Assembly (NCBI RefSeq): GCF_900090225.1
Contig: NZ_FMHY01000002.1
Coordinates: forward strand, 5,270,001-5,334,000
Origin: Micromonospora eburnea
Lineage (GTDB): Bacteria > Actinomycetota > Actinomycetes > Mycobacteriales > Micromonosporaceae
Direction: 5' to 3'
DNA length: 64,000 nucleotides
The translations under genes and the position numbers were made by a program. Positions 16,618 to 25,886 of this stretch are shown piece by piece (the first letter of the stretch is position 1; every line of letters starts with the position of its first letter). The notes under the pieces were generated by a model. That model was not told the DNA's origin, ran no database searches, and was given only the letters and a program-made list of their open reading frames with translations.

Positions 16618-17436
16618 TCACCGGAAGGTGACCACGTCCGGCGCGCTGACGTCGATCGTGTCGGCCTTCCGACCGAGCAACGCGGTGGCCACCTTGGACT
16701 TCTCCTCGCCCCGGGTGGCGTCCCCCCAGACCACCGTCCGGTCGTCGCGCAGCCGCAGGCTGATCCGGGCCAGCCCGGCCACGTCCACCGAGACCAGTTC
16801 CGCGCGCAACCGCGGACCGAGCGCGGCGAGCACCGCCAGCCCGGCCCGGGTGCCCGGGTCGTCCGGGGCCGGCCGGTCGACCCGGATCACCGGCAACCCG
16901 TCGGGGAGCCGGGGCACGGTCCGGAAGACGACCCCGGCGCGGTCGATCACCGCGTACCCGTCGCCCTGGGGAACCGCCGCCGCCGGAGTCCGCTCCACCA
17001 CCCGGATCACCAGTGCGCCCGGCCAGTCCCGCTCCACCGTGGCCCGCTCCACCGGGGCGAGCCTGCCGACCCGCCGGGCGGTCGCCGCCAGATCCACCCG
17101 CGCCAGCGGCGTGTCGTCCGCGACGGCCGCGGCGTCGCGCACCTCGACCGGGGTGACCAGCCGCGCGCCGACCACCCGTACCTCGCGCACCCCGAACAGG
17201 CCGGTGCCGAACACGGTCCAGGCGACCAGCCCGGCGAGGGCGAGCACCGCGACGGTGACCGCCCAGGGCAGCGCCGCCCGCATCCGACGCTGCCGGGCCC
17301 GCGCCATGAACCGCCGGGTGGACGGCGGCACCGCGTCCGCGCCGGCCCGGATTAGCTGCCACCGCCGCACCGGGTTGCGCCGGCCGGCCCCGCCGTCCTG
17401 CCCACGGGTCCGGCCGCGGGCCGGGCCGGGGCTCAT
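16618..17436 (-). CDS. ftsQ: Cell division protein FtsQ
   Basis: 272 residues: basic cytoplasmic N-terminus, one helix (ALPWAVTVAVLALAGLVAWTVFG), then the POTRA domain starting LFGVREVRVVGARLVTPVEVRDAA and the FtsQ beta domain (RATVERDWPGALVIRVVERTPAAAV). FtsQ links the divisome with FtsL and FtsB-like partners. The ATG overlaps the murC stop (ATGA). GDATRGEEKSKVATALLG near the C-terminus is typical. Confidence 0.95.
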   Translation of the reverse strand: MSPGPARGRTRGQDGGAGRRNPVRRWQLIRAGADAVPPSTRRFMARARQRRMRAALPWAVTVAVLALAGLVAWTVFGTGLFGVREVRVVGARLVTPVEVRDAAAVADDTPLARVDLAATARRVGRLAPVERATVERDWPGALVIRVVERTPAAAVPQGDGYAVIDRAGVVFRTVPRLPDGLPVIRVDRPAPDDPGTRAGLAVLAALGPRLRAELVSVDVAGLARISLRLRDDRTVVWGDATRGEEKSKVATALLGRKADTIDVSAPDVVTFR

Positions 17437-18923
17437 CCGGCCGGGGTCGCCGCGCCGTCCGGGCCGACGCCGGTGCCGACCGCCGCCGCGTCGCCCGCCC
17501 CGCCGGTACGGGCCAGCAGGGCGTCGAGCAACTGGTCGCCCATCAACGAGATCGGCGGGGCGCCCATGGTCACCACGACGTCGCCGGGGCGGGCCCGGCG
17601 GGCCACCTCGGCCGGCACGTCGTCCCACGCCTCGACGAACACCTTCCGGTCGGCCGGCAGCGGCACCGCCTCGACCAGCGCGACCGAGCCCTCGCCCGGC
17701 TGGCGCAGCTCGCCCGGGCCGAACACCTCCAGCAGCACCAGTTCGTCGGCGATGCCGAGCGCCGCGGCCATCTCCGCCTGTAGGTCCCGGGTGCGGTAGA
17801 GCCGGTACGGCTGGAAGACCACGATCAGCCGGCCCTCGCCGGCCACCTCGCGCAGCGTCTGCAGGGCCAGCGTCATCGAGGTCGGGTGGTACGCGTACTC
17901 GTCGTAGACCAGCACGCCGTCCGCGACGCCCTTGCGCTCGAAGCGCCGCCGCACGCCGGGGAACGCGCCCAACGCCGCCTCGGCCGCCTCGACCGGCAGC
18001 TCCAGCAGGTACGCCGCGAGCACCGCCGAGGCGCTGTTGAGCCCCATGTGCCGCCCCGGTACCGGCAGCCGGATCTCGCCCAGCGACCGGCCGTCGATCT
18101 CGGCCAGGTAGCGCACCCCCCGGGCGGACGAGGCCATCCCGCTCAACCGCAGGTCGGCGTCGGGCGACTCGCCGTACGTCCAGACCCGGCGCCCCTCGGC
18201 CCGCAGCGTCTCGGCCAGCCGCCGGCCGCCCGGGTCGTCCGCGCAGGTGACGATGAACCCGTCGGGGTCGGTGAGCCGGGCGAAGTCGGCGAACGCCGCC
18301 TCCAGGCTGGCCAGGTCGCCGTAGGTGTTGAGATGGTCCGCCTCGATGTTCGTGATGATCGAGACGTACGGGCGGTAGATCAGGAACGAGCGGTCGCTCT
18401 CGTCCGCCTCGACCACGAAGTGTTCCCCGGTGCCGTGGTGCGCCCCGGAGCCGACCTCGGAGATCTCCCCGCCGATCACGAAGGACGGGTCGGTGCCGGC
18501 CTGCTGGAGCACCATGGTGACCATCGAGGTGGTGGTGGTCTTGCCGTGCGTGCCGGCGACCGCCACCGTCCGCCGGCCGGTCATCGCCGCGGCCAGGGCC
18601 TCGGAGCGGTGCAGCACCCGCAGCCCGCGCCGGCGCGCCTCGACCATCTCCAGATGGTCCTGCGGGATCGCCGAGGAGTAGACCACCGTGTCCACGCCGT
18701 CCAGGTTGGCCGCCTCGTGGGTCATGTGGATGGTGCCGCCCAGCGCCCGCAGGCCGGCCAGGGACGGCCACTCCCGCAGCTCGCTGCCGGAGACCGGCAG
18801 GCCCCGGGTGAGGAAGAGCCGGGCCAGGCCGCTCATGCCGACCCCGCCCACCCCGATCAGGTGGATCCGGCCCAGATCCTCCGCGGTCATCGTGCCGGCG
18901 GGGGTGAACTGCGCGGTGTTCAT
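17433..18923 (-). CDS. murC: UDP-N-acetylmuramate--L-alanine ligase
   Basis: Cytoplasmic Mur ligase adding L-Ala to UDP-MurNAc. 496 residues. N-terminal nucleotide-binding motif HLIGVGGVGMSGLARLF, ATP-binding VAGTHGKTTTTSMV, Mg-binding EADESDRSF, NIEADHLNTYG, and DEYAYHPTSM in the C-terminal domain. It sits between murG and ftsQ as in Mycobacterium. A 12-codon micro-ORF bridges the murG-murC gap. Confidence 0.97.
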   Translation of the reverse strand: MNTAQFTPAGTMTAEDLGRIHLIGVGGVGMSGLARLFLTRGLPVSGSELREWPSLAGLRALGGTIHMTHEAANLDGVDTVVYSSAIPQDHLEMVEARRRGLRVLHRSEALAAAMTGRRTVAVAGTHGKTTTTSMVTMVLQQAGTDPSFVIGGEISEVGSGAHHGTGEHFVVEADESDRSFLIYRPYVSIITNIEADHLNTYGDLASLEAAFADFARLTDPDGFIVTCADDPGGRRLAETLRAEGRRVWTYGESPDADLRLSGMASSARGVRYLAEIDGRSLGEIRLPVPGRHMGLNSASAVLAAYLLELPVEAAEAALGAFPGVRRRFERKGVADGVLVYDEYAYHPTSMTLALQTLREVAGEGRLIVVFQPYRLYRTRDLQAEMAAALGIADELVLLEVFGPGELRQPGEGSVALVEAVPLPADRKVFVEAWDDVPAEVARRARPGDVVVTMGAPPISLMGDQLLDALLARTGGAGDAAAVGTGVGPDGAATPAG

Positions 18924-18958
18924 GAGCGGTACCTTCCCGTCGCGGCGGCCGGCCTCAC
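18920..18958 (-). other. Putative bridging micro-ORF between murG and murC (12 codons)
   Basis: GTG overlapping the murG TGA opens VRPAAATGRYRS, whose TGA overlaps the murC ATG. The murC ribosome-binding sequence GGGAAGG lies inside it. It fills the 31-base gap exactly. Confidence 0.4.
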
Positions 18959-20061
18959 CGGCGCACCGCCTCGTAGACGAAGTTCAGCAGGGCCACGTCC
19001 CCGTCGCGCCGGCCGTACGCGGCCGCGGCGGCGCCCATCGCGGCGAGCCGCCGCGGGTCCCGGACCAGCGGGATCACGGTGCGCTCCAGCCAGGACGGGG
19101 TCAGCTCGGCGTCGTCGACGAGCAGCCCGCCACCGGCCTCCACCACGGGCAGCGCGTTGCGCTTCTGCTCCTGGTTGCTGTGCGGGTACGGCACGTAGAT
19201 GGTGGGCAGGCCGATCGCGGCCACCTCGGCGCAGGTCATCGCGCCGCCCCGGGCCAGCATCAGGTCGGCCGCGGCGTAGCCCAGCTCCATCTCGGACAGG
19301 TAGGGCAGGGTCACGTACGGCACCGGCAGGTCGGTGGGGACGGAGATCGGCTCGTTGCGCGCGCCGATGACGTGCAGCACCTGCACCCCGTTGCGGGCCA
19401 GTTCCTTGGCCGCCCCGGCGACCGCCAGGTTGATCGAGCGGGCGCCCTGCGAGCCGCCGGCGACGAAGAGCACCGGCAGGTCGGGGCGGAGTCCGAAGTG
19501 GGCCCGGGCGGCGTTGCGCATGGCGGCCCGGTCCAGGCCGGCGATGCCCCGCCGCAACGGCACCCCGACCACCCGGGCGTCGCGCAGCGACTCCGCCTGC
19601 GACGGCTGGTGCGGGAAGCCGGCCGCGATGTTCTTGGTGAACTTCATCCCGAGCCGGTTGGCCACGCCCGGCGGCACGTTCACCTCGTGGATCACGATGG
19701 GCAGCTCGCGCCGCCACGCGGCCAGGTAGCCGGGCACCGAGACGTACCCCCCGAAGCCGACCACGACGTCGGCCCGCACCTCGTCGATCACCTTGCCCGC
19801 CGCGCGGGCCGCCTTCCACATCCGGTCGGGGGTGCGGACCAGGTTCATGTTGATCGAGCGGGGCAGCTGGTAGGCGGGGATCTGCCGCAGGTCGTAGCCG
19901 GCCGGCGGGATCAGCTCGTTCTCCAGGCCCTTCGGGGTGCCGAGACAGGTGATCCGGACGCTCGGGTCGTGTCGGCGCAGGCAGTCGGCGAAGGCCAGCA
20001 ACGGGTAGATGTGCCCACCCGTACCCCCTCCGCAAAGCACCACCGAACGCAGCGGACCCAT
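18955..20061 (-). CDS. murG: UDP-GlcNAc:lipid I N-acetylglucosaminyltransferase MurG
   Basis: Peripheral membrane GT28 enzyme that makes lipid II. 368 residues. N-terminal glycine loop VVLCGGGTGGHIYPLLAFAD, GFGGYVSVPG, HEVNVPPGVANRL, second glycine loop VAGGSQGARSIN and the UDP-GlcNAc site RGGAMTCAEVAAIGLPTIYVPYPHSNQEQKRNA. The ATG shares its first base with the ftsW stop (TGATG). Confidence 0.97.
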   Translation of the reverse strand: MGPLRSVVLCGGGTGGHIYPLLAFADCLRRHDPSVRITCLGTPKGLENELIPPAGYDLRQIPAYQLPRSINMNLVRTPDRMWKAARAAGKVIDEVRADVVVGFGGYVSVPGYLAAWRRELPIVIHEVNVPPGVANRLGMKFTKNIAAGFPHQPSQAESLRDARVVGVPLRRGIAGLDRAAMRNAARAHFGLRPDLPVLFVAGGSQGARSINLAVAGAAKELARNGVQVLHVIGARNEPISVPTDLPVPYVTLPYLSEMELGYAAADLMLARGGAMTCAEVAAIGLPTIYVPYPHSNQEQKRNALPVVEAGGGLLVDDAELTPSWLERTVIPLVRDPRRLAAMGAAAAAYGRRDGDVALLNFVYEAVRR

Positions 20062-21587
20062 CAGCGTCTCCTCTCGCTCGCCGTGCCGGCGCGCGTCCGG
20101 CCCGGCCGTGGGCCGCGGGCTGCGGCCTGGTCGTCGGACCGCCGCGTCCTGGACCGGGGTACGGACCCGCGGTCCGGAGGTGGCGGCGCCGGCCGGCGCC
20201 GCCGGCCGGGAAGCGGCGGCAACGGGGCCCAGACTAGTCGGACCCATCGGGCCGGTGGACGGGCATGCAGGGCTCGGGCCGCGTCCGGCTCGGCGCGGGC
20301 GAAGGAGGCGAGCATGCCGACCGCCGCGAGGGTCACCACCAGAGCGCTGCCGCCGTCGGAGATGAACGGCAGCGGCACGCCGGTCAGCGGCAGCAGGCCG
20401 GTGACCCCGCCGATGTTGATCACGGCCTGGCCGACCAGCCAGGCCGTGACGCCCGCTGCGGCCAGCCGGCGGAACGGGTCCTCCACCCGCCGGGCGATCC
20501 GCAGCCCGGTGTACGCCAGCACGGCGAAGAGCACCAGCAGCACGGTGCAGCCGACCACGCCCAGTTCCTCGGCGACGATCGCGAAGATGAAGTCGTTGTG
20601 CGCCTCGGGCAGCCAGTCCCACTTGAAGGTGCTCTTGCCCAGGCCGACCCCGAACCAGCCACCGTGGTCGATGGCGCTGCGGGCCTGGACGGTCTGGTAG
20701 CACCAGCTCTCGAAGCATTCCTTCGGATCGGGCGGGCTGAGGAACATGGTGAGCCGGGCCAGCCGGTAGTTGTCGGCGTCCCGGGCCCCGGAGCCGGCGC
20801 CCAGGGAGGCGGCGGCGACCAGCAGTCCGATGCCGGCCAGGCCGACCGCGGAGAGCGTGGCGAAGACCTGGAGCCGGACGCCGGCCGCCCAGAGCAGCCC
20901 GACCAGCAGCGCCAGCAGGCAGAGCATGCTGCCGAGGTCGTTGTAGCCGACCAGCACGAAGAGCAGCCCGACCACCGGAAACAGGGGTGTGGCCAGCTCC
21001 TTCCACCAGCCCAGCGTGGCGCCCTTGCGGGCCAACACGTGCGCGCCCCAGAGCACCAGCGCGAGCTTGGCCACCTCGACCGGCTGGATGGTGATCGGGC
21101 CGAGGAAGAGCCAGAGCAGCTCGGCCTTCAGCGGGCCGATCGACTCGACCCCGAACAGCGCCTCCAGGGCGACCAGCAGGTTGAGGATCAGCAGCAGCAC
21201 CACCGCCACACCGAGCACCGGCCGGGCCAGCGCCCGGAAGGTGCGGGCGGGCAGCCGCTGGCAGGCCCAGAACGCCACGATGCCGATCACCGCGAAGATC
21301 GACTGCCGGACCAGCGACGCCGACGCGTCACCGCCCGTGGCGAAATCCCGCACGCTGGTGGTCGAGAAGACCATGGTCAGGCCGATCAGCAGCAGCAGGC
21401 CGGCGCTGGAGAGCAGCAGGTAGTAGGAGGCCAACGGCCGGTCCAGCAGCCCGCGCAGCGCGGCCAGCCCGCCGGCCGCGTCCCAACCGAACAGCGGTGC
21501 CGGCGGGTCCGCCGCCCGGGTCGCGGCGGGCGGCCGCCGGGCCGGCGCGTCGGTGGCCACCTCGGTGTCTCGTCGTCCCTCCCCCAC
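20061..21587 (-). CDS. ftsW: Peptidoglycan polymerase FtsW (SEDS family)
   Basis: 508 residues, about ten membrane helices. SEDS marks: TMVFSTTSVRDF after the first helix, LGPITIQPVEVAKLALVLWGAHVL with the catalytic-loop acidic neighbourhood, GYNDLGSMLCLLALLVGLLWAAG, AHNDFIFAIVAEELGVVGC, and GVPLPFISDGGSALVVTLAAVGML. The N-terminal ~60 residues are Arg/Ala/Pro-rich. GTG at 21587 is a best guess; the next upstream in-frame region is not family-like. The C-terminus is long, Pro/Arg-rich and ends TASERRR, reminiscent of the dispersed SER repeat. Confidence 0.95.
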   Translation of the reverse strand: MGEGRRDTEVATDAPARRPPAATRAADPPAPLFGWDAAGGLAALRGLLDRPLASYYLLLSSAGLLLLIGLTMVFSTTSVRDFATGGDASASLVRQSIFAVIGIVAFWACQRLPARTFRALARPVLGVAVVLLLILNLLVALEALFGVESIGPLKAELLWLFLGPITIQPVEVAKLALVLWGAHVLARKGATLGWWKELATPLFPVVGLLFVLVGYNDLGSMLCLLALLVGLLWAAGVRLQVFATLSAVGLAGIGLLVAAASLGAGSGARDADNYRLARLTMFLSPPDPKECFESWCYQTVQARSAIDHGGWFGVGLGKSTFKWDWLPEAHNDFIFAIVAEELGVVGCTVLLVLFAVLAYTGLRIARRVEDPFRRLAAAGVTAWLVGQAVINIGGVTGLLPLTGVPLPFISDGGSALVVTLAAVGMLASFARAEPDAARALHARPPARWVRLVWAPLPPLPGRRRRPAPPPPDRGSVPRSRTRRSDDQAAARGPRPGRTRAGTASERRR

Positions 21588-21657
21588 CCGCTCATCATCG
21601 CGGCTCGGCCCGCCCGCCCGTGGCGCAACCGCCCGGTCGGCGTGTCGGAACGCGAGC

Positions 21658-21691
21658 GGAGGGGTCTCCGGCAACACCGGGCGACCCCTCC
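21658..21691 (-). terminator. Strong hairpin between mraY and ftsW
   Basis: GGAGGGGTC (21658-21666) pairs perfectly with GACCCCTCC (21683-21691), and CCGG inside the loop can pair further. No U tract follows on the minus strand. It lies in the 115-base gap where murD normally stands, and could be an attenuator, a processing site or a remnant. Confidence 0.5.
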
Positions 21692-21702
21692 GTGACGCCA
21701 GG

Positions 21703-22830
21703 TCAGGAGACCGCGGCGAGGAACTCGCTGTAGAACAGGCCCAGCGCGATGGCCACACCGATGCCGGCGATGATCCAGAACCGGACCACGATGTTGACCT
21801 CGCTCCAGCCGGCCAGCTCGAAGTGGTGCTGCAACGGCGACATCCGGAACACCCGCTTGCCGGTGGTCCGGAACGAGATGATCTGGATCACCACGGACAT
21901 GGTGATGATCACGAACAACGCCCCGATGATCGGCAGCAGCAGGATGGTCCGGGTGGACATCGCCATGCCGGCGATCAGGCCGCCCAGGCCGAGCGCACCG
22001 GTGTCGCCCATGAAGATCCGGGCCGGTGACGTGTTCCACCAGAGGAAGCCGACGCAGGCACCCGCCGCCGCCCCGGCGATCAGAGCGATCTCCAGCGGGT
22101 CACGGACCGTGTAGCAGTACGCCTCGGTGTAGTTCGGGTCGGCGCACCAGTGCCGGTACTGCCAGAAGGCGATCAGCCCGTACGCGGCGAGCACCATCAC
22201 CGAGGCGCCGGTGGCCAGGCCGTCCAGGCCGTCGGTGAGGTTCACCCCGTTGGTCGCGGCCATCACCACCAGGACGATGACGATCACCGCACCGATCTTT
22301 CCGATCTCCAGCGCGGGGATGTCCCGGATGAAGCTCAGCGTGGTGCTGCCCACCGTCTCGGCGTTGGTCCGGTTGCCGGCCCGGTCGTACATGGTGCTCG
22401 GGAAATAGAGCGCGACGACACCGAAGGCCGCGCCGACGATGATCTGGCCGGCCAGCTTGCCCCGCTTGTTGAGGCCACCGCTGTGCCGCTTGCGGACCTT
22501 CAGGAAGTCGTCGATGAAGCCGACCGCACCGGAGAACACCATCAGCCCCAGCAGCACCAACGCCGTGATGGTCGGCTCGACCTGGGCGATCTGCGCGTTC
22601 GGCAGGGTGGTCAGGGCCAGGTGGCCGGCGACGTACGCGATCACCGTGGCCAGGATGAAGACCACGCCGCCCATGGTCGGCGTGCCCTTCTTGCCCTCAT
22701 TGCTGGCGAGCCCGAGGTTTGATCGGATCGGCTGGCCGGCCTTCAGCCGGGCGAACACCTTGATCGCGATCGGGGTGCAGAGCAGCGAGACGATGAAGGC
22801 GACCCCGATGGCGACGATCACCGCCCTCAT
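21703..22830 (-). CDS. mraY: Phospho-MurNAc-pentapeptide transferase
   Basis: Ten-helix membrane enzyme making lipid I from UDP-MurNAc-pentapeptide and undecaprenyl phosphate. 375 residues. Hallmarks: GKKGTPTMGGVVFI, the Asp pair in GAVGFIDDFLKVRKRHSGGLN, NLTDGLDGLATG and the HHH-type loop SPLQHHFELAGW near the end. The ATG overlaps the murF stop (ATGA). Confidence 0.98.
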   Translation of the reverse strand: MRAVIVAIGVAFIVSLLCTPIAIKVFARLKAGQPIRSNLGLASNEGKKGTPTMGGVVFILATVIAYVAGHLALTTLPNAQIAQVEPTITALVLLGLMVFSGAVGFIDDFLKVRKRHSGGLNKRGKLAGQIIVGAAFGVVALYFPSTMYDRAGNRTNAETVGSTTLSFIRDIPALEIGKIGAVIVIVLVVMAATNGVNLTDGLDGLATGASVMVLAAYGLIAFWQYRHWCADPNYTEAYCYTVRDPLEIALIAGAAAGACVGFLWWNTSPARIFMGDTGALGLGGLIAGMAMSTRTILLLPIIGALFVIITMSVVIQIISFRTTGKRVFRMSPLQHHFELAGWSEVNIVVRFWIIAGIGVAIALGLFYSEFLAAVS

Positions 22831-24224
22831 GAGGCGGCCCCGTTCCCGGCGGCCGTGCGCAGCGCGTCGGCCACCTCCCAGGTGCGGTACCGGGAGCCCT
22901 TCACCAGGACCACGTCCCCTGGACGCAGTTCACTCCGCAGCACCTCGACGGCCGCCGCCTGATCGGTGAGCAGCACCGACTCTCCTCCCCAGTCACTTAC
23001 CGCTGTGGCGCCTTCGTGGATCGGCGCCGCCGGCTCGCCCACCACGAGCAGCCGGTCGACACCCAACTCGGCCGCGAGCCGGCCGACCTGCTGGTGCCCC
23101 TCCCGTTCGAAGTCGCCCAGCTCGGCCATGTAGCCGAGCACCGCGACGGTACGCCCCGCCCCGCCCATGCTGACCAGCGAACGCAGCGCGACGGACATCG
23201 AGGCCGGGTTGGCGTTGTACGAGTCGTCGATCACGGTCACCCCGTCGGGGCGCTCGAACACGTCCATCCGCCGGGTGGAGACCAGGCCCAGCTCGCCCAG
23301 CGCGGCGGCCAGCTCGGCCAGGGGCATCCCCAGCTCACGGGCGACCGCCGCGGCGGCGAGGCTGTTCGAGACCTGGTGCCGCCCGGTCAGCCCGAGCCGC
23401 ACCGGCGCGCTCCCCTCCGGGGTCACCAGGGTGTACGACGGCCGCCCCCGCGGGTCCAGGGTCACGTCCACCGCCCGTACGTCGGCCCGCTCCGCCTCGC
23501 CGTACCGGACCACCCGGGCCTCGGTACGCGTGGCCATCGCGTCGACGAGGGGGTCGTCGGCGTTCAGCACGGCCAGCCCGTCGGCGGGCAGCGCCTCGAC
23601 CAACTCCCCCTTGGCCAGGGCGATGGTCTCCACCGAGCCGAACTCACCGAGGTGCGCGACCCCGACGTTGAGCACCACCGAGATCCGCGGCGGCACCACC
23701 TCGCACAGGTAGCGGACGTGCCCCACCCCGCGGGCGCCCTTCTCCATCACCAGGTAGCGGGTCTCCGGGCCGGCCTGCAACGCCGTGTACGGGTGCCCCA
23801 GCTCGTTGTTGAACGAGCCGGGCGGCGCCACCGTCGGACCGAGTCGGGCGGTGAGCTGGGCGATCAGGTCCTTGGTGGTGGTCTTGCCGGAGGAGCCGGT
23901 CAGCCCGATCACGGTCAGCCCGGGCAGCCGGTCGACCACCGTGCGGGCCAGCCGGCCCATCGCGTCGAGCGCGTCGGCGACCAGCACCATCGGCACGCCG
24001 GGCACCTCGCGGGTGCCGAGCACGGCCACCGCGCCGGAGGACACCGCGGCGGCGGCGTAGTCGTGCCCGTCCACCTGCTCGCCGGGGAAGGCGACGAAGA
24101 GCCCGCCGGGGCCGACCTTGCGGGAGTCGAACTCGACCGAGCCGGCGACCCGGGCGGCCGGGTCGGCGGCGACCAGCCGGCCGTCGACGGCGGCGGCGAT
24201 CTCGGCCAGGGTCAGCGTGATCAT
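22827..24224 (-). CDS. murF: UDP-MurNAc-tripeptide--D-Ala-D-Ala ligase
   Basis: 465 residues, three Mur-ligase domains. N-terminal FDSRKVGPGGLFVAFPGEQVDGHDY, ATP site GLTGSSGKTTTKDLIA, NNELGHPYTAL, EKGARGVGHVRYL, DDSYNANPASM and GYMAELGDFEREGHQQVG. It adds D-Ala-D-Ala. ATG overlaps the murE stop (ATGA) and its own stop overlaps mraY, making a tight murE-murF-mraY unit. Confidence 0.98.
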   Translation of the reverse strand: MITLTLAEIAAAVDGRLVAADPAARVAGSVEFDSRKVGPGGLFVAFPGEQVDGHDYAAAAVSSGAVAVLGTREVPGVPMVLVADALDAMGRLARTVVDRLPGLTVIGLTGSSGKTTTKDLIAQLTARLGPTVAPPGSFNNELGHPYTALQAGPETRYLVMEKGARGVGHVRYLCEVVPPRISVVLNVGVAHLGEFGSVETIALAKGELVEALPADGLAVLNADDPLVDAMATRTEARVVRYGEAERADVRAVDVTLDPRGRPSYTLVTPEGSAPVRLGLTGRHQVSNSLAAAAVARELGMPLAELAAALGELGLVSTRRMDVFERPDGVTVIDDSYNANPASMSVALRSLVSMGGAGRTVAVLGYMAELGDFEREGHQQVGRLAAELGVDRLLVVGEPAAPIHEGATAVSDWGGESVLLTDQAAAVEVLRSELRPGDVVLVKGSRYRTWEVADALRTAAGNGAAS

Positions 24225-25795
24225 CGCTGCCCCACCAGGTCGCCGAACCGGGCGCGCAGCGCCTCCGCCAGCTCCACCCGGTCGTCGAACGGCAGCACCT
24301 CGCCGTTGATCTCCTGACCGCGTTCCTGGCCCTTGCCCAGCAGCGCCACCACGTCGCCCGGTTCGGCCAGCCGGACCGCCTCCTCGATCGCGGCCCGCCG
24401 GTCGGGCACCTCGATGATCCGCGCGGCGGTGCCCGCGGCGTACGCCCCGGCCAGCACCTCGGCCCGGATCGCGGCCGGGTCCTCGGTGCGCGGGTTGTCG
24501 TCGGTCACCAGCACCACGTCGGCGCCCGCCGCGGCGGTGGCGCCCATCACCGGCCGCTTGCCCCGGTCCCGGTCGCCGCCGGCGCCCAGGACGCTGATCA
24601 GCCGGCCGGCGGTGAGCTGCCGCAGCGCGGCCAGGACCGCCTCGATGGCGTTCGCCTTGTGCGCGTAGTCGACCACCCCGCGGACCGGGGCGTCGCCGCT
24701 GACCAGTTCCAGCCGACCGGGCACGCCGCCGCAGGCGGCCACCCCGGCCGCGGCGGTGTCCGGGTCGACTCCGGCGGCGACCAGGATCGCGATGGCGAGC
24801 AGCGCGTTGGCCACGTTGTGCCGGCCGGGCAGCGCCACGCCGGTGGGCCGGGTCAGCCCGTCCGGGCCGTGCACGGTGAAGCGCTGGGAGTAGCCCTCGC
24901 CGTCGACGCCGTCGGCCCACCAGGTGGCGGTCGGGTCGCCGGCCGCCGAATAGGTCACGGTCGCCGGCTTGACCAGCGGCCGTAGCGCCGGGTCGTCGTG
25001 GTTGAGCACCTCGACCTGGCAGCGCCCGTCGAAGAGCTTCGCCTTCGCGGCGAAATAGTCCGCCTCGTCGGCGTGGAAGTCGAGATGGTCGGAGCCGAAG
25101 TTGGTGTAGCCGCCCACGGTGAACCGCACCCCGCCGACCCGCCCCATGGCCAGCGCGTGGCTGGACACCTCCATGACCACCGCGTCGACCCCGCGCTCGC
25201 GGGCCACGGCGAGCATGGCGTGCAGGTCGGTCGCCTCCGGGGTGGTCCGGACGCTGTCGATCACCAGGTCGCCGAGCCGGGTCTCCACGGTGCCGATCAG
25301 ACCGGTGGTGCGCCCGGCGGCGCGCAGCCCGGACTCGATCAGGTAGCTGGTGGAGGTCTTGCCGGCGGTGCCGGTCACCCCGATCACCAGCAGCCCGGCG
25401 GTGGGATCGCCGTAGACGGTGGCGGCGACCTCGCCGAGCACCGCCCGCGGATCGTCGACCACCAGCGTCGGCAGGCCCGTGGCGGCGGCCAGCTCCGCGC
25501 CGGCCGGGTCGGTGAGCAGAGCCACCGCGCCGGCCTCGGCCGCGGCGGCGGCGAACTCCGCGCCGTGCCGGCGGGCGCCGGGCAGGGCCGCGTAGAGGTC
25601 GCCGGGGCGGACCTCCTGGCTGGCGTGGGTCACCCCGGTCACCGCCACCTCGGCGGCCGCCGGAGGCAGCTGAGCCTGACGTTCGCTCGCGGCTGCGGGG
25701 CTCGCGAGCCCGCTCCTCGCGCTCGTCTGCAACCGGACGGCGAGGTCGCCGAGCCGGACGGGATTCACGGTACGGGGACGTGGATTGCCGGGCAC
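24221..25795 (-). CDS. murE: UDP-MurNAc-L-Ala-D-Glu--meso-diaminopimelate ligase
   Basis: Mur ligase with VTGVTHASQEVRPGDLYAALPGA, ATP site VIGVTGTAGKTSTSYLIE, GYTNFGSDHLDFH with the carbamylated-Lys region, and DDNPRTEDP, the DNPR motif that specifies diaminopimelate. I place the start at the GTG at 25795 (PGNPRPRTV); an in-frame GTG at 25834 would add 13 residues. Between the leading RLGDLAVRL and the first canonical strand is an extra stretch containing SARSGLASPAAASE. It is encoded by the dispersed repeat at 25687-25724 and looks like an in-frame insertion in the N-terminal domain. Confidence 0.96.
   Translation of the reverse strand: MPGNPRPRTVNPVRLGDLAVRLQTSARSGLASPAAASERQAQLPPAAAEVAVTGVTHASQEVRPGDLYAALPGARRHGAEFAAAAAEAGAVALLTDPAGAELAAATGLPTLVVDDPRAVLGEVAATVYGDPTAGLLVIGVTGTAGKTSTSYLIESGLRAAGRTTGLIGTVETRLGDLVIDSVRTTPEATDLHAMLAVARERGVDAVVMEVSSHALAMGRVGGVRFTVGGYTNFGSDHLDFHADEADYFAAKAKLFDGRCQVEVLNHDDPALRPLVKPATVTYSAAGDPTATWWADGVDGEGYSQRFTVHGPDGLTRPTGVALPGRHNVANALLAIAILVAAGVDPDTAAAGVAACGGVPGRLELVSGDAPVRGVVDYAHKANAIEAVLAALRQLTAGRLISVLGAGGDRDRGKRPVMGATAAAGADVVLVTDDNPRTEDPAAIRAEVLAGAYAAGTAARIIEVPDRRAAIEEAVRLAEPGDVVALLGKGQERGQEINGEVLPFDDRVELAEALRARFGDLVGQR
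25687..25724. repeat. Dispersed 38-bp GC-rich repeat, copy 2, inside murE
   Basis: Near-identical to 738-775. In copy 1 the corresponding trinucleotide is the hisC TGA stop; here it is CGG on the coding strand, leaving the murE frame open. Confidence 0.8.
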
Positions 25796-25886
25796 GGCGT
25801 CAGACCCTACCCGGTCGTCCGGTCCCGACCGCACAGCCGCCCCGGTGGTTCGTCCCCACTCACCGATGATGTCCCTCCGTGCCCGC

